NCBI GenBank assembly: GCA_030425395.1
Contig: JAUIAS010000016.1
Span: 1-64,000, forward strand
Reading direction: 5' to 3'
From: Alphaproteobacteria bacterium
GTDB taxonomy: Bacteria > Pseudomonadota > Alphaproteobacteria > Rhodobacterales > Rhodobacteraceae
DNA: 64,000 bases
Under the pieces are notes generated by a model. It did not search any database. It saw only the letters and a list, made by a program, of their open reading frames with translations, and was not told the origin of the DNA. Positions 1 to 8,819 of this stretch are shown in pieces. The number at the start of each line of letters is the position of its first letter. Position 1 is the first letter of the stretch. Made by a program: the position numbers and the translations under genes.

Positions 1-1129
1 AAAGCGTGGCGAGGCCTTTCTTGGCGTCGCGACGCTGCATTTCGAACAGCAGCGTATTCAGAACGCGACAGCCGGATGCGCCGATCGGATGACCGATGGC
101 AATCGCACCGCCATTGACGTTCACGATCGCAGGATCCCAGCCCATGTCCTTGTTCACAGCGCAAGCCTGCGCGGCGAAGGCTTCGTTGGCCTCCACAAGG
201 TCCAGATCCTCTGGCTTCCAGCCCGCTTTTTCCAGCGCCTTGCGCGAAGCATAGATTGGGCCAACGCCCATGATCTTGGGGTCCAGACCAGCGGTTGCGT
301 AGGATACGATGCGGGCCAATGGCTGAATGCCGCGCTTTTCGGCGTTGTCCGCAGACATCAACAGTGTTGCTGCCGCGCCGTCATTCAGACCCGAAGCGTT
401 GGCCGCGGTTACGGACCCGTCCTTGGTAAAGGCCGGGCGCAGCTTCGCCATTGCGTCCATGGTTGCGCCGTGGCGGATGTATTCGTCCTTGTCCATCACG
501 ATCTCGCCCTTGCGGGTCTTGATGGTGAAGGGCACGATTTCGTCGTTGAACTTGCCAGCTTTCTGGGCGGCTTCGGCCTTGTTCTGCGATGCGACGGCAA
601 ACTCGTCCTGCATTTCGCGGCTGATTTGCCACTGCTGCGCGACGTTTTCTGCCGTTTGGCCCATGTGGTAGCCGTTAAAGGCGTCCCAAAGACCGTCACG
701 GATCATCGTGTCGATGTAGCTCATGTCGCCCATCTTGTGCCCGGCGCGCAGGTTGGCTGCGTGGGGGCTCATGGTCATGTTTTCCTGACCGCCGGCGATA
801 ACGATGTCCGCATCGCCAAGCTGAATATGCTGGGCACCGAGCGCCACAGCGCGCAGGCCGGAGCCACATACTTGGTTGATGCTCCAAGCAGCGGATTCCA
901 TTGGCAGACCAGCGTTGACATGTGCCTGGCGTGCCGGGTTCTGGCCCTGCGCTGCGGTCAGCACCTGGCCGAGGATTGTTTCGGAAACCTCCGATTTGTC
1001 GATGCCAGCGCGATCTACCACAGCCTCGAGAACGGCTTTGCCGAGATCGTGTGCGGGAGTGTTGGCGAAGGATCCGCCGAAGCTTCCCACGCCGGTGCGC
1101 GCGGCGGAAGCGATTACAACATTGGTCAT
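1..1129 (-). CDS. phaA: acetyl-CoA C-acetyltransferase (beta-ketothiolase), 3' end cut by window
   Basis: Condenses two acetyl-CoA to acetoacetyl-CoA, the entry step of both polyhydroxybutyrate synthesis and the ethylmalonyl-CoA pathway. Reading the minus strand from the ATG at 1127-1129 gives [19 protein letters not shown], a typical thiolase N-terminus. The nucleophile loop NQVCGSGLR lies near residue 89 and the histidine motif [14 protein letters not shown] near the window edge. About 376 of the roughly 391 residues usual for the family are present; the final catalytic CIGGG motif falls outside the window. The frame is clean. Family is certain; biosynthetic rather than degradative role is inferred from family and from ccr and ecm elsewhere in the window. 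The next gene upstream on the same strand is an EAL protein 147 bases away. Confidence 0.95.
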   Translation of the reverse strand, partial: MTNVVIASAARTGVGSFGGSFANTPAHDLGKAVLEAVVDRAGIDKSEVSETILGQVLTAAQGQNPARQAHVNAGLPMESAAWSINQVCGSGLRAVALGAQHIQLGDADIVIAGGQENMTMSPHAANLRAGHKMGDMSYIDTMIRDGLWDAFNGYHMGQTAENVAQQWQISREMQDEFAVASQNKAEAAQKAGKFNDEIVPFTIKTRKGEIVMDKDEYIRHGATMDAMAKLRPAFTKDGSVTAANASGLNDGAAATLLMSADNAEKRGIQPLARIVSYATAGLDPKIMGVGPIYASRKALEKAGWKPEDLDLVEANEAFAAQACAVNKDMGWDPAIVNVNGGAIAIGHPIGASGCRVLNTLLFEMQRRDAKKGLATL

Positions 1130-1236
1130 GTGTCCAGTCCTTTACCTGTCACGGGTCGAGACGCGGAGACCATGTTCGACAACGAACGCCGAAAGGCTCC
1201 ACAGCCTTCCGGTCTGCGGAATACCCCTTTTGTGCA

Positions 1237-1247
1237 GTTGCAGCAAC
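1237..1247. promoter_or_regulatory. GTTGCAGCAAC dyad upstream of the thiolase, possible PhaR-type site
   Basis: A perfect 11-base dyad (GTTGC-A-GCAAC) lies about 110 bases upstream of the thiolase start in the 147-base gap after the EAL gene. PhaR regulators of Paracoccus and Rhodobacter bind TGC-rich sequences near PHB genes, so this is a candidate operator. That link is inference, and a short dyad can arise by chance. Confidence 0.25.
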
Positions 1248-1276
1248 GGACAGATGGTCTCACACAGGGTCATGAT

Positions 1277-2116
1277 CTAGCCGGCGGAATTATCTCCTTG
1301 TTTCCAAGGGGGTTGGACGGTTGGTGCACCAAAAAGGTAACCTTGGAGGCAATCGATACCGGCATGGGCGAGAAAAATTGCCTCTTTTTCCGACTCGACT
1401 GATTCCGCGATGGTCAACATATCGAACTCACGGGCAAAGCCGATCAAGGCGCGCACGAGCGCCTGATTGTCGGGGTCTGTTTCCACTTTGCGCACAAATT
1501 GACCGTCGATCTTGATCGCATCAAACTGAAATTGACGAAAGTAGCGCGGCGAAATGGCCCCTCCGCCGAAATCGTCCAAAGCAAATGCAATACCGTTTCT
1601 GCGCAAGTCATCCATGAAGTCGGCCACGATCTCGGGCACGGACATCGCTGACGCTTCGGAGATTTCAAGAACAAGGCGTTCGCCGATGGCGGGATATCGT
1701 TTGAACGCCCGTGTCAGTGTGCGGTTCCATTTCTTGTAGCCGATGGATCGCGCCGACATGTTGATGGACAGGCGCAAATTCGGATGCCGGGCCAAAGCCC
1801 GAAGACCAAGCGAGAGCGCGGCGCAATCGATTTCGCGCCCAAGTTCGGTATCTTCGACCTTGGGCATGAAATCGCGCGCCGGGATGATCCGCCCGGTTGG
1901 ATCCAGAACACGAATAAACCCTTCGTAAAACGCGACCCCATGTGCCGTCTTTGCATTCATCACAGGTTGGTAGGCCAACAACACTTCGTTATGCCTGAGT
2001 GCGCGGCTTACCAGCGAAAGAGGGTCGCCATCACGGCGTGACGTGGCCACCGCCAGTGGCGTTTCCGCGCCGTGCGGCACATCCAGTCGTTCCAGCTTGC
2101 GTCGAAGTCCCATCAT
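1277..2116 (-). CDS. EAL-domain protein, probable cyclic-di-GMP phosphodiesterase
   Basis: A stand-alone EAL domain of about 279 residues with no GGDEF, PAS or membrane segment visible. The signature is degenerate, YEGFIR at residues 64-69 instead of EALLR, but the metal-binding Glu65 stays. The other expected catalytic elements are present in order: SINMS, LEISE, ALDDFGGG, IKID, AESVE and LQGYLFG. Hydrolysis of c-di-GMP is therefore plausible although the Ala-to-Gly and Leu-to-Phe changes could weaken it. The frame also opens three codons upstream at a TTG; I chose the ATG at 2114-2116, which has a GGGA-type ribosome site just before it. It lies between the thiolase and a TlpA-like gene, all on the minus strand, without evident functional link. 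Confidence 0.85.
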   Translation of the reverse strand: MMGLRRKLERLDVPHGAETPLAVATSRRDGDPLSLVSRALRHNEVLLAYQPVMNAKTAHGVAFYEGFIRVLDPTGRIIPARDFMPKVEDTELGREIDCAALSLGLRALARHPNLRLSINMSARSIGYKKWNRTLTRAFKRYPAIGERLVLEISEASAMSVPEIVADFMDDLRRNGIAFALDDFGGGAISPRYFRQFQFDAIKIDGQFVRKVETDPDNQALVRALIGFAREFDMLTIAESVESEKEAIFLAHAGIDCLQGYLFGAPTVQPPWKQGDNSAG

Positions 2117-2195
2117 GTTTCCCAAAGCCGTTTGGCCAAGAAAACGCGATGGGTCTGAACACCGGGTTAAACCTGCAATTCGTTACAAACTGTTC

Positions 2196-2759
2196 TCAGC
2201 TCTCGGGGGTCACCAGTGCGGCGATAATCGCCTTGGCGCTGTCCGAGGCCCAGTCGGCATCCCCGATCAGACGCGCAATTTCCGCCCCTTCCGGGTCGAG
2301 GATAACCGTGATCGGCAACCCCATGACGGCCATCTGCCTCGCCAGTGCCTGTTTGGGGTCCTGATGGCGGGGCAGGTTGTCTATCCCGATTTCGTCAAAG
2401 AACTTCTTTATCCCCTGCGGCGAATTGCGCCCGGTGGCGATGGTGAGAACCTCAAACCTGTCGCCACCGAATTCGCTTTGCAGGTCCGACAGCATCGGCA
2501 TTTCCTTGCGGCACGGCGCGCACCACGTGGCCCAGAAGTTCAGCAAGACATATTTCCCCCGATAGTCGGCCAGGGTTGCCTGACCTGCCCCATCGGCAAG
2601 CAAAAAGGCGGCGGTTCCAGACTCGCGGGGCGGTTCGTGCAGGACCAGTTTTTTCATATCGCCGTCGCGCAGCGCGGCGAGGTGGCTCATGTCCGCAACA
2701 GCGGTATTTGCACCGAACGCAAGGCCCGTGTAGAGGATCGCGGCAAGCAGCTTTTTCAT
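2196..2759 (-). CDS. TlpA-like periplasmic thiol-disulfide oxidoreductase
   Basis: A secreted or membrane-anchored thioredoxin-fold reductase that would keep periplasmic thiols reduced, for instance for cytochrome maturation. The protein of 187 residues starts [16 protein letters not shown] with a hydrophobic signal or anchor ending near ANTAVA. The AhpC/TSA-Redoxin fold follows, with the active site WCAPC at residues 79-83 and the cis-proline loop [13 protein letters not shown]. The frame is open for 42 codons further upstream, but the ATG at 2757-2759 has a strong GGAGGG ribosome site and begins the signal peptide. Divergent to argH with only 22 bases between the start codons, so promoters must overlap the two genes. 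The target is unknown. Confidence 0.9.
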   Translation of the reverse strand: MKKLLAAILYTGLAFGANTAVADMSHLAALRDGDMKKLVLHEPPRESGTAAFLLADGAGQATLADYRGKYVLLNFWATWCAPCRKEMPMLSDLQSEFGGDRFEVLTIATGRNSPQGIKKFFDEIGIDNLPRHQDPKQALARQMAVMGLPITVILDPEGAEIARLIGDADWASDSAKAIIAALVTPES

Positions 2760-2781
2760 TTTCCCTCCGAAGGGCATAAAG
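2760..2781. promoter_or_regulatory. 22-base divergent tlpA/argH gap carrying both ribosome binding sites
   Basis: The two start codons stand back to back. The gap reads CCCTCC towards the TlpA gene (GGAGGG on its own strand) and GAAGGG towards argH, forming a small dyad. No room remains for two sets of -35/-10 boxes, so at least one promoter must lie inside the neighbouring coding sequence. Confidence 0.5.
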
Positions 2782-4173
2782 ATGACCGATAAATCCTCAA
2801 ACCAGATGTGGGGCGGACGTTTCGCCTCCGGCCCCGACGCAATCATGGAAGCCATCAACGCGTCGATCGGTTTTGATAAACGCATGGCCGCTCAGGATAT
2901 CGCCGGTTCGAGGGCCCATGCCGCGATGCTCGCCGCACAGGGTATCATAAGTGATAGCGACGCCGAGGCCATCCGGAAAGGCTTGCTCACGGTCTTGTCA
3001 GAGATCGAGGGCGGCAATTTCGAATTTTCCACGGCGCTCGAAGACATCCACATGAACGTCGAGGCGCGCCTCAAGGAAATCATAGGCGAACCCGCAGGCC
3101 GCCTGCATACCGGGCGCTCGCGCAATGATCAGGTCGCTACCGACTTCCGGCTTTGGGTACGTGATCAGCTGGACGCGGCCGAGGCAGGTTTGCTGGCACT
3201 GATCCGCGCGTTGCTGGCACAGGCCGAGGCTGGCGCGGATTGGGTGATGCCGGGTTTCACCCATTTGCAGACTGCTCAGCCGGTAACATGGGGCCACCAC
3301 ATGATGGCTTATGTCGAAATGTTTGGCCGGGATCTGTCGCGGGTGCGCGACGCCCGCGACAGAATGAACGAATCGCCCCTTGGCGCGGCGGCTCTGGCGG
3401 GGACGTCCTTTCCAATTGACAGGCACATGACGGCGGCAGCTCTTGGCTTTGCCCGGCCCTGTGCCAACTCCCTTGACGCGGTCAGCGATCGTGACTTCGC
3501 GCTTGAGTTTCTGTCGGTGGCGTCCATCTGTGCGATGCACCTCTCGCGCTTTGCAGAAGAGTTGGTGATCTGGTCATCCGCACAATTCCGGTTTGTCACG
3601 CTGAGCGATCGTTTTTCGACCGGATCGTCGATCATGCCGCAAAAGAAAAACCCCGATGCCGCCGAATTGATCCGGGCCAAGATCGGCCGGATATTCGGGG
3701 CCAACACGGCCCTGATGATGGTGATGAAGGGGCTGCCGCTGGCCTATTCCAAGGACATGCAGGAAGACAAGGAACAGGCCTTTGATGCTGCGGACAACTG
3801 GATGTTGGCGCTGGCCGCGATGGAAGGCATGGTTCGCGACATGACGGGCAACCGCGATGCGCTGGCCGCAGCAGCGGGCGCAGGATTTTCGACTGCGACT
3901 GATCTGGCTGACTGGCTGGTGCGTGTGCTGGGTATGCCGTTCCGCGATGCGCATCACGTCACCGGTGCGCTTGTCGCACAGGCCGAAGCGAAAGGCTGCG
4001 ATCTCCCTGAATTGACGCTTGATGACATGCGCGCGGTGCATCCCGACATCACAGATGCGGTCTTTGATGTTCTCGGAGTGGACAATTCGGTAAACTCGCG
4101 CACATCCTACGGGGGGACCGCGCCTGCTCAGGTGCTGGTTCAGGTTTTGCGCTGGAAGGAACAGATTGGATGA
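2782..4173 (+). CDS. argH: argininosuccinate lyase
   Basis: Cleaves argininosuccinate to arginine and fumarate, the last step of arginine synthesis, in the cytosol. The 463 residues match the usual family length. The N-terminal [11 protein letters not shown], the [13 protein letters not shown] motif and the fumarase-superfamily signature [11 protein letters not shown] are all seen. Start ATG at 2782 with GAAGGG upstream. The stop overlaps the start of a small lipoprotein gene by four bases (ATGA), so argH, the lipoprotein and the DUF2834 gene are translationally coupled; lysA follows 176 bases later. This places arginine and lysine biosynthesis in one likely transcription unit. Confidence 0.98.
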   Translation: MTDKSSNQMWGGRFASGPDAIMEAINASIGFDKRMAAQDIAGSRAHAAMLAAQGIISDSDAEAIRKGLLTVLSEIEGGNFEFSTALEDIHMNVEARLKEIIGEPAGRLHTGRSRNDQVATDFRLWVRDQLDAAEAGLLALIRALLAQAEAGADWVMPGFTHLQTAQPVTWGHHMMAYVEMFGRDLSRVRDARDRMNESPLGAAALAGTSFPIDRHMTAAALGFARPCANSLDAVSDRDFALEFLSVASICAMHLSRFAEELVIWSSAQFRFVTLSDRFSTGSSIMPQKKNPDAAELIRAKIGRIFGANTALMMVMKGLPLAYSKDMQEDKEQAFDAADNWMLALAAMEGMVRDMTGNRDALAAAAGAGFSTATDLADWLVRVLGMPFRDAHHVTGALVAQAEAKGCDLPELTLDDMRAVHPDITDAVFDVLGVDNSVNSRTSYGGTAPAQVLVQVLRWKEQIG

Positions 4174-4370
4174 AACAGGTTGCGTTGCTCTGCCTGGCCT
4201 GCGCTGTCGTCGCCGCATGCGGTGCTGACGGGGAACCGAACGCGCCCAGCGGTGACACACCTGTGACAAGCAACGCAACCATCGGCGTTGGCGTTGGATC
4301 CAGCGGCACCCGCGTGGTCGGATCTGTTGGCGTCAACATGGGGCCGGTGCGTATCGGGGTTGGTTTTTGA
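4170..4370 (+). CDS. small lipoprotein, LptM-like candidate
   Basis: A 66-residue protein with a type II signal peptide: [17 protein letters not shown], where Cys17 sits in a VAAC lipobox. The mature part starts [10 protein letters not shown] and then becomes Gly/Val-rich with an alternating, possibly beta-hairpin pattern. The start overlaps the argH stop (ATGA) and its stop overlaps the next gene by one base. In E. coli the LPS-translocon chaperone LptM (YifL) is a similarly tiny lipoprotein beginning C-G-x-x-G, encoded beside dapF of the lysine pathway; here the gene precedes lysA. The resemblance in size, motif and neighbourhood is suggestive but homology is unproven, so I give no gene symbol. 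Confidence 0.75.
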   Translation: MKQVALLCLACAVVAACGADGEPNAPSGDTPVTSNATIGVGVGSSGTRVVGSVGVNMGPVRIGVGF

Positions 4371-4687
4371 TGTCGCCCTTGCGGATGGCGTATCTTGGGC
4401 TGGCGATCTGGGGGGCCATGCACCCGATGGCCTATTTCGTCACGTGGTTCGTGCAAAACGGGTTTGATCTGATGGCCATGGTCGACGCCTGGCACGTGAA
4501 CGCTGCGACCAGTGGTCTGGTCTGGGATCTGACTATTGCCGCAGTCACGCTGACGGTTTTCATCATTGCGGAAACCGTGGTGCGCCGAAACTGGATTGCC
4601 CTTGTCGCGATACCGGCAACGTTCTGCATCGGTGTAAGCTGTGGTTTGCCTTTGTATCTGTTCCTGCGTGCGGGCAAGATCCGCTAG
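4370..4687 (+). CDS. DUF2834-type small membrane protein
   Basis: About 105 residues with three hydrophobic segments: MAYLGLAIWGAMHPMAYFV at the N-terminus, a middle helix around TSGLVWDLTIAAVTLTVFII, and a C-terminal one around ALVAIPATFCIGVSCGLPLY. Pattern and length fit the DUF2834 inner-membrane family, whose function is not known. The ATG at 4370 overlaps the preceding stop in a TGATG junction; a TTG one codon earlier is possible but less likely. Third gene of the argH cluster. Confidence 0.8.
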   Translation: MSPLRMAYLGLAIWGAMHPMAYFVTWFVQNGFDLMAMVDAWHVNAATSGLVWDLTIAAVTLTVFIIAETVVRRNWIALVAIPATFCIGVSCGLPLYLFLRAGKIR

Positions 4688-4863
4688 TCGCGTTTCCTCT
4701 GCGCCTGAGCCGACGACAGTTTCGATACCCCTAAAGCCGGTGCCGCCTGTAAACGCACCCAAAAGATCCGGACGGAGACAGGGTCGCGATATTACGATCG
4801 GCTATCGGCCAAGCGATGCAAAGGGTGATTGATCCTCTGCGCGTTCCCCGCTAATCGCGCTGT

Positions 4864-6129
4864 ATGGATCATTTTCTCTATCGTGATGGCGCCCTTTACG
4901 CCGAAGACGTGCCCGTGGCCGAGATAGCGGCCACGGTTGGCACGCCGTTTTATGTTTATTCCACAGCAACCCTTCTGCGCCACTATACGTTGTTCGACGA
5001 GGCGTTGGATGGCATGGATCACCTTGTCTGCTATGCCATGAAGGCGGCCAGCAATCAGGCCATTCTGAAAACGCTGGCGGATGCCGGGGCCGGAATGGAT
5101 GTCGTGTCGATGGGCGAATACCTGCGCGCGCGCGCCGTCGGTGTGCCGGGGGACCGGATCGTTTTTTCCGGTGTTGGCAAAACGCACGAGGAAATCCGCA
5201 CCGCTCTGACCGGCGGTATCCGCCAGTTCAACGTCGAATCCGAGCCCGAAATGCGCGCCATCAGTGAAGTGGCCACATCGCTGGGTGTCGTGGCACCAAT
5301 CACCATCCGGGTAAATCCCGACGTGGATGCCAAGACCCACGCCAAGATCGCGACGGGCAAGTCCGAAAACAAGTTTGGCATTCCCATCGCCCGCGCCCGA
5401 GAGGTCTATGCCGAGGCAGCCGCCCTTCCCGGTTTGGATGTGATCGGCATTGACGTGCATATCGGCAGCCAATTGACCCAGCTTGAACCGTTTGCCGCCG
5501 CTTATAGCAAGGTGGCCGAGCTGACCGAAACCTTACGTGCGGATGGGCACAATATCCGGAGGCTTGATCTCGGGGGTGGGCTGGGTATCCCATATACTCG
5601 CAGTAACGAGGCCCCGCCGCTGCCCTCGCAATATGGCGATCTTATCCGCGAAACCGTGGGGCATCTGGGCTGCGAAATCGAGATCGAGCCGGGCCGACTT
5701 GTCGCCGGGAACGCGGGTCTTATGATCAGCGCGGTCATTTACGTCAAATCCGGCGAGGGGCGTGATTTTCTGATCCTCGACGGCGCGATGAACGACCTGA
5801 TCCGCCCCGCAATGTATGAGGCGCATCACGATATCATTCCGGTGGTCGAACCCGCACCCGGCACCGAACAGCAGCCCTATGACATTGTCGGCCCGGTTTG
5901 CGAATCCGGCGATACCTTTGCCAAGCAGCGCATGATGACTCCGCTGGTTTCTGGGGATCTTGTCGCCTTTCGCGGCGCGGGTGCATACGGTGCGGTGATG
6001 TCCAGCGAATACAATTCGCGGCCCCTCATTCCCGAAGTTCTGGTGAAAGGTGATCAATTCGCGGTTATCCGCCGACGGCCGACCTTTGACGAAATGATAA
6101 ATCGAGATACCATTCCCGAGTGGCTTTGA
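4864..6129 (+). CDS. lysA: diaminopimelate decarboxylase
   Basis: PLP enzyme that decarboxylates meso-diaminopimelate to L-lysine, the last step of lysine synthesis. The 421-residue length is standard. Visible features are the Schiff-base lysine region CYAMKAASNQAIL, the glycine-rich phosphate-binding stretch RLDLGGGLGIPY, the HIGSQLTQLEPF motif and GPVCESGDTFAKQR of the second domain. The ATG at 4864 has no strong ribosome site. The 176-base gap upstream, after the DUF2834 gene, contains no recognised gene. The TIGR02302 gene follows 33 bases downstream. Confidence 0.97.
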   Translation: MDHFLYRDGALYAEDVPVAEIAATVGTPFYVYSTATLLRHYTLFDEALDGMDHLVCYAMKAASNQAILKTLADAGAGMDVVSMGEYLRARAVGVPGDRIVFSGVGKTHEEIRTALTGGIRQFNVESEPEMRAISEVATSLGVVAPITIRVNPDVDAKTHAKIATGKSENKFGIPIARAREVYAEAAALPGLDVIGIDVHIGSQLTQLEPFAAAYSKVAELTETLRADGHNIRRLDLGGGLGIPYTRSNEAPPLPSQYGDLIRETVGHLGCEIEIEPGRLVAGNAGLMISAVIYVKSGEGRDFLILDGAMNDLIRPAMYEAHHDIIPVVEPAPGTEQQPYDIVGPVCESGDTFAKQRMMTPLVSGDLVAFRGAGAYGAVMSSEYNSRPLIPEVLVKGDQFAVIRRRPTFDEMINRDTIPEWL

Positions 6130-6162
6130 GGCGAACCCGCCTCCCGCTGCGGGGAGAATGCG

Positions 6163-8775
6163 ATGACGCCCAAGAACGGCGCGACGGATAGAACGGTAAT
6201 TCAGGCGGTCAGGGTGCCTCTGACGCTGACGCGGTTGGGCATGGGTGCCGAACGCATCCTGCGCGCGTTCTGGCCGCTGTTTTCTGTCGTAATGGCGGTG
6301 CTTGCGGTGCTGATGCTGGGCTTGCAAGACATCGCCCCGGTTGAGATCGTGTGGATCGGTGGCGTCGTTGCAATTCTGGGGGCAGGCTACGTGCTCGTCC
6401 GCGGGCTGCGCCGGTTTGAATGGCCGTCCGAGGATCAGGCATTGGACCGGCTGGACGCGACGATGCGCGGCAGACCCCTGCGCACGCTTTTGGATCGACA
6501 GGCAATCGGCGCGCAGGATGCGGCCTCTGCGGCGGTCTGGCGGGCGCATCAGGCTCGCATGGCCCACCGCGCCGCGCAGGCCGAAACCGTGAAACCTGAT
6601 CTGCGCCTGTCGGATCGCGATCCCTACGCTTTGCGTTATGTGGCCCTTGTGGCGTTTTGTGTGGCGCTTGTGTTCGGATCTGTGCTGCAGGTCCGATCCG
6701 TTGTCGACATGACACCGGGCGGTGCAGCGGCGGCCGCTGCGGGGCCATCCTGGGAAGGATGGATCGAGCCGCCGCGCTATACTGGCAAGCCGACGCTCTA
6801 CCTCAATGATCAGCCCGAAGGCGATCTGGCCTTGCCCGAAGGCAGCCGGATTACCTTGCGGTTTTATGGTCAGGTCGGTGCGCTGACCCTGACAGAAACG
6901 GTCTCGGGCCGGGTTGAGGATATCCCCCCGGCATCCGACCCGGCGCATGATTTCACCGTTGCCCAGCAGGGGGATCTGCAGATTGATGGTCCCGGCGGGC
7001 GAACGTGGTCCGTGACAGTCATTCAAGACAGCGCGCCGCAGGTTGAAATAGCAGGCGACGCAGAAGCCAGCGCGACAGGCGAGATGACCCTGCCATTTGC
7101 CGCCCGAGACGATTACGAGGTGATCGGAGGCGATGCAGTGATCGCGCTGGATCTGCCGCGCGTGGAACGCCGCCACGGTCTTGCTGCGACGCCGGAACCG
7201 CGCCCTGCGATCACTGTTCCCTTGCCCTTGCCGATCGCTGGCGATCGGGCTGATTTTGCCGAATCCCTGATTGAGGATTTCTCAAAACACCCGTGGGCAA
7301 ATCTGCCGGTAACAATCACCCTGCGGGTAGCTGATGCCGCCGCACAGGACAGCGCGCCGGAAACCCTTGCCGTGCCGCTTCCGGCGCGGCGGTTCTTTGA
7401 TCCCATGGCATCGGCGGTGATCGAACAGCGCCGCGATTTGCTGTGGTCGCGGGAAAACGGCGTCCGGATCGCGCGGATCATGCGGGCGATCTCTCACCGT
7501 CCCGATGGCCTTTTCCGTTCTGAGACAGCTTACCTGCGGTTCCGCGTGATTATGCGCCGTCTTGATGCCTTCAATGAATTCGGCCTGACGACCGAGCGAC
7601 AGGAAGAACTGGCCGAGGCGCTGTGGGAACTGGCGATCCAACTGGAGGAGGGCAACCTTGGCGATGCTCTGGAACGGTTGCGTCGCGCGCAGGAACGGTT
7701 GAGCGAGGCGATGCGAAACGGTGCCACCGATCAGGAAATCGCGGAGCTGATGCAGGAATTGCGCGAAGCCTCCGAGGATTACATCCGGCAACTGTCGCGG
7801 CAGGCCCAGCAAGAAAATCAGGAAAACGGCGAGGACGGTGAACAGCAGCTTTCGGAAAACGCAATCCAGATGGGGCAGGACGATCTGCAACGCATGATGG
7901 ACCGTATTCAGGAGTTGATGGAGCAGGGGCGTATGGCCGAAGCACAGCAGGCGCTTCGGGAACTTCAGGAAATGATGGAGAACATGCGCGTCACCCAAGG
8001 GCAGGGTCAGGGCAACCAATCCGAAGGCCAACGCGCGATGGAGGGGCTGGCAGATACCCTGCGTCAGCAGCAAGGGCTCAGCGATGAGGCCTTCCGTGAT
8101 CTTCAGGAACAGTTCAATCCCAACGCCCAAACCGGCGAAAGCGATGGAAACCAAGGCCGTAACGGCGGTCGGGGTCAGGGCCAAAGCCACGAGGGACAAG
8201 ACGGTCAGGGCCAGGGGCAAGGCGACGGCGGTCAGCCCGGCGAAGGCAATCAACAGGCGAACGGTGGCCAAGGCGGGATGGAGCAATCCCTTGCTGATCG
8301 TCAACAGGCCCTGCGCGATGAACTCAACCGCCAGCAAGGCAATCTGCCCGGTGCGGGAACACCCGAGGGTGACGCCGCGCGCGAGGCATTGGACCGGGCC
8401 GGTCGCGCCATGGACGGTGCAGAAGAAGCCCTCCGCGAGGACGATTTTGCCGGAGCTATCGACAACCAATCCGATGCAATGGAGGCCCTGCGCGAAGGCA
8501 TGAGGTCTTTGGGCGAAGCGATGGCGCAACAACAGCAGGGTCAGCCCGGGCAGGGCCAGCAGGCGGGCGATATTCAAGGCGGACGCGGACGCGACCCTCT
8601 CGGGCGGAATTCGGGGCTGGATGGGTCCGCGGGCACCGAAGACAGCCTGCTACAGGGCGAAGATGTCTATCGCCGTGCCCGCGAGCTTCTGGATGAAATC
8701 CGGCGCAGGTCGGGCGACGGCGAACGACCGGATGTGGAACTGGACTATTTGCGCCGTCTGCTGGATCGGTTCTGA
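6163..8775 (+). CDS. TIGR02302/DUF4175 family membrane protein
   Basis: An 870-residue protein of a family common in alphaproteobacteria and without assigned function. Two membrane segments lie around residues 30-85 (ILRAFWPLFSVVMAVLAVLM, then VWIGGVVAILGAGYVLVRGL) and a third near residues 160-185. A large, presumably periplasmic domain with immunoglobulin-like segments follows, then a charged helical region with coiled-coil character (residues about 470-620). The tail is low-complexity, rich in Gln and Gly with repeated GQGQ, and closes with a conserved helical end, DELLDEIRRRSGDGERP. The start has a GGGGAGAATGCG leader. It follows lysA closely and faces the zinc-ribbon gene tail to tail. 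Confidence 0.88.
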   Translation: MTPKNGATDRTVIQAVRVPLTLTRLGMGAERILRAFWPLFSVVMAVLAVLMLGLQDIAPVEIVWIGGVVAILGAGYVLVRGLRRFEWPSEDQALDRLDATMRGRPLRTLLDRQAIGAQDAASAAVWRAHQARMAHRAAQAETVKPDLRLSDRDPYALRYVALVAFCVALVFGSVLQVRSVVDMTPGGAAAAAAGPSWEGWIEPPRYTGKPTLYLNDQPEGDLALPEGSRITLRFYGQVGALTLTETVSGRVEDIPPASDPAHDFTVAQQGDLQIDGPGGRTWSVTVIQDSAPQVEIAGDAEASATGEMTLPFAARDDYEVIGGDAVIALDLPRVERRHGLAATPEPRPAITVPLPLPIAGDRADFAESLIEDFSKHPWANLPVTITLRVADAAAQDSAPETLAVPLPARRFFDPMASAVIEQRRDLLWSRENGVRIARIMRAISHRPDGLFRSETAYLRFRVIMRRLDAFNEFGLTTERQEELAEALWELAIQLEEGNLGDALERLRRAQERLSEAMRNGATDQEIAELMQELREASEDYIRQLSRQAQQENQENGEDGEQQLSENAIQMGQDDLQRMMDRIQELMEQGRMAEAQQALRELQEMMENMRVTQGQGQGNQSEGQRAMEGLADTLRQQQGLSDEAFRDLQEQFNPNAQTGESDGNQGRNGGRGQGQSHEGQDGQGQGQGDGGQPGEGNQQANGGQGGMEQSLADRQQALRDELNRQQGNLPGAGTPEGDAAREALDRAGRAMDGAEEALREDDFAGAIDNQSDAMEALREGMRSLGEAMAQQQQGQPGQGQQAGDIQGGRGRDPLGRNSGLDGSAGTEDSLLQGEDVYRRARELLDEIRRRSGDGERPDVELDYLRRLLDRF

Positions 8776-8819
8776 ACCTGACCAACCGGGCAGGCGGACG
8801 TGCGGACCTACAGCGCCGT

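Noticed and set aside
89-1402. A 437-codon plus-strand frame over the thiolase
   Set aside because: The thiolase reads perfectly on the minus strand, so this is its shadow.
4641-4832. 63-codon frame from a GTG inside the DUF2834 gene to just before lysA
   Set aside because: Overlaps the preceding gene by 47 bases, has no ribosome site and no lipobox or family pattern; the gap may simply be untranslated.
5533-7176. A 547-codon minus-strand frame antisense to lysA and the TIGR02302 gene
   Set aside because: It spans two well-supported genes on the opposite strand and is rich in His, Arg and Gln as expected for a shadow frame.
8140-8580. GQGQ-rich stretch as a tandem repeat or phase-variable locus
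   Set aside because: Codons vary and the units are irregular, so it is a low-complexity protein tail rather than a slippage-prone repeat.
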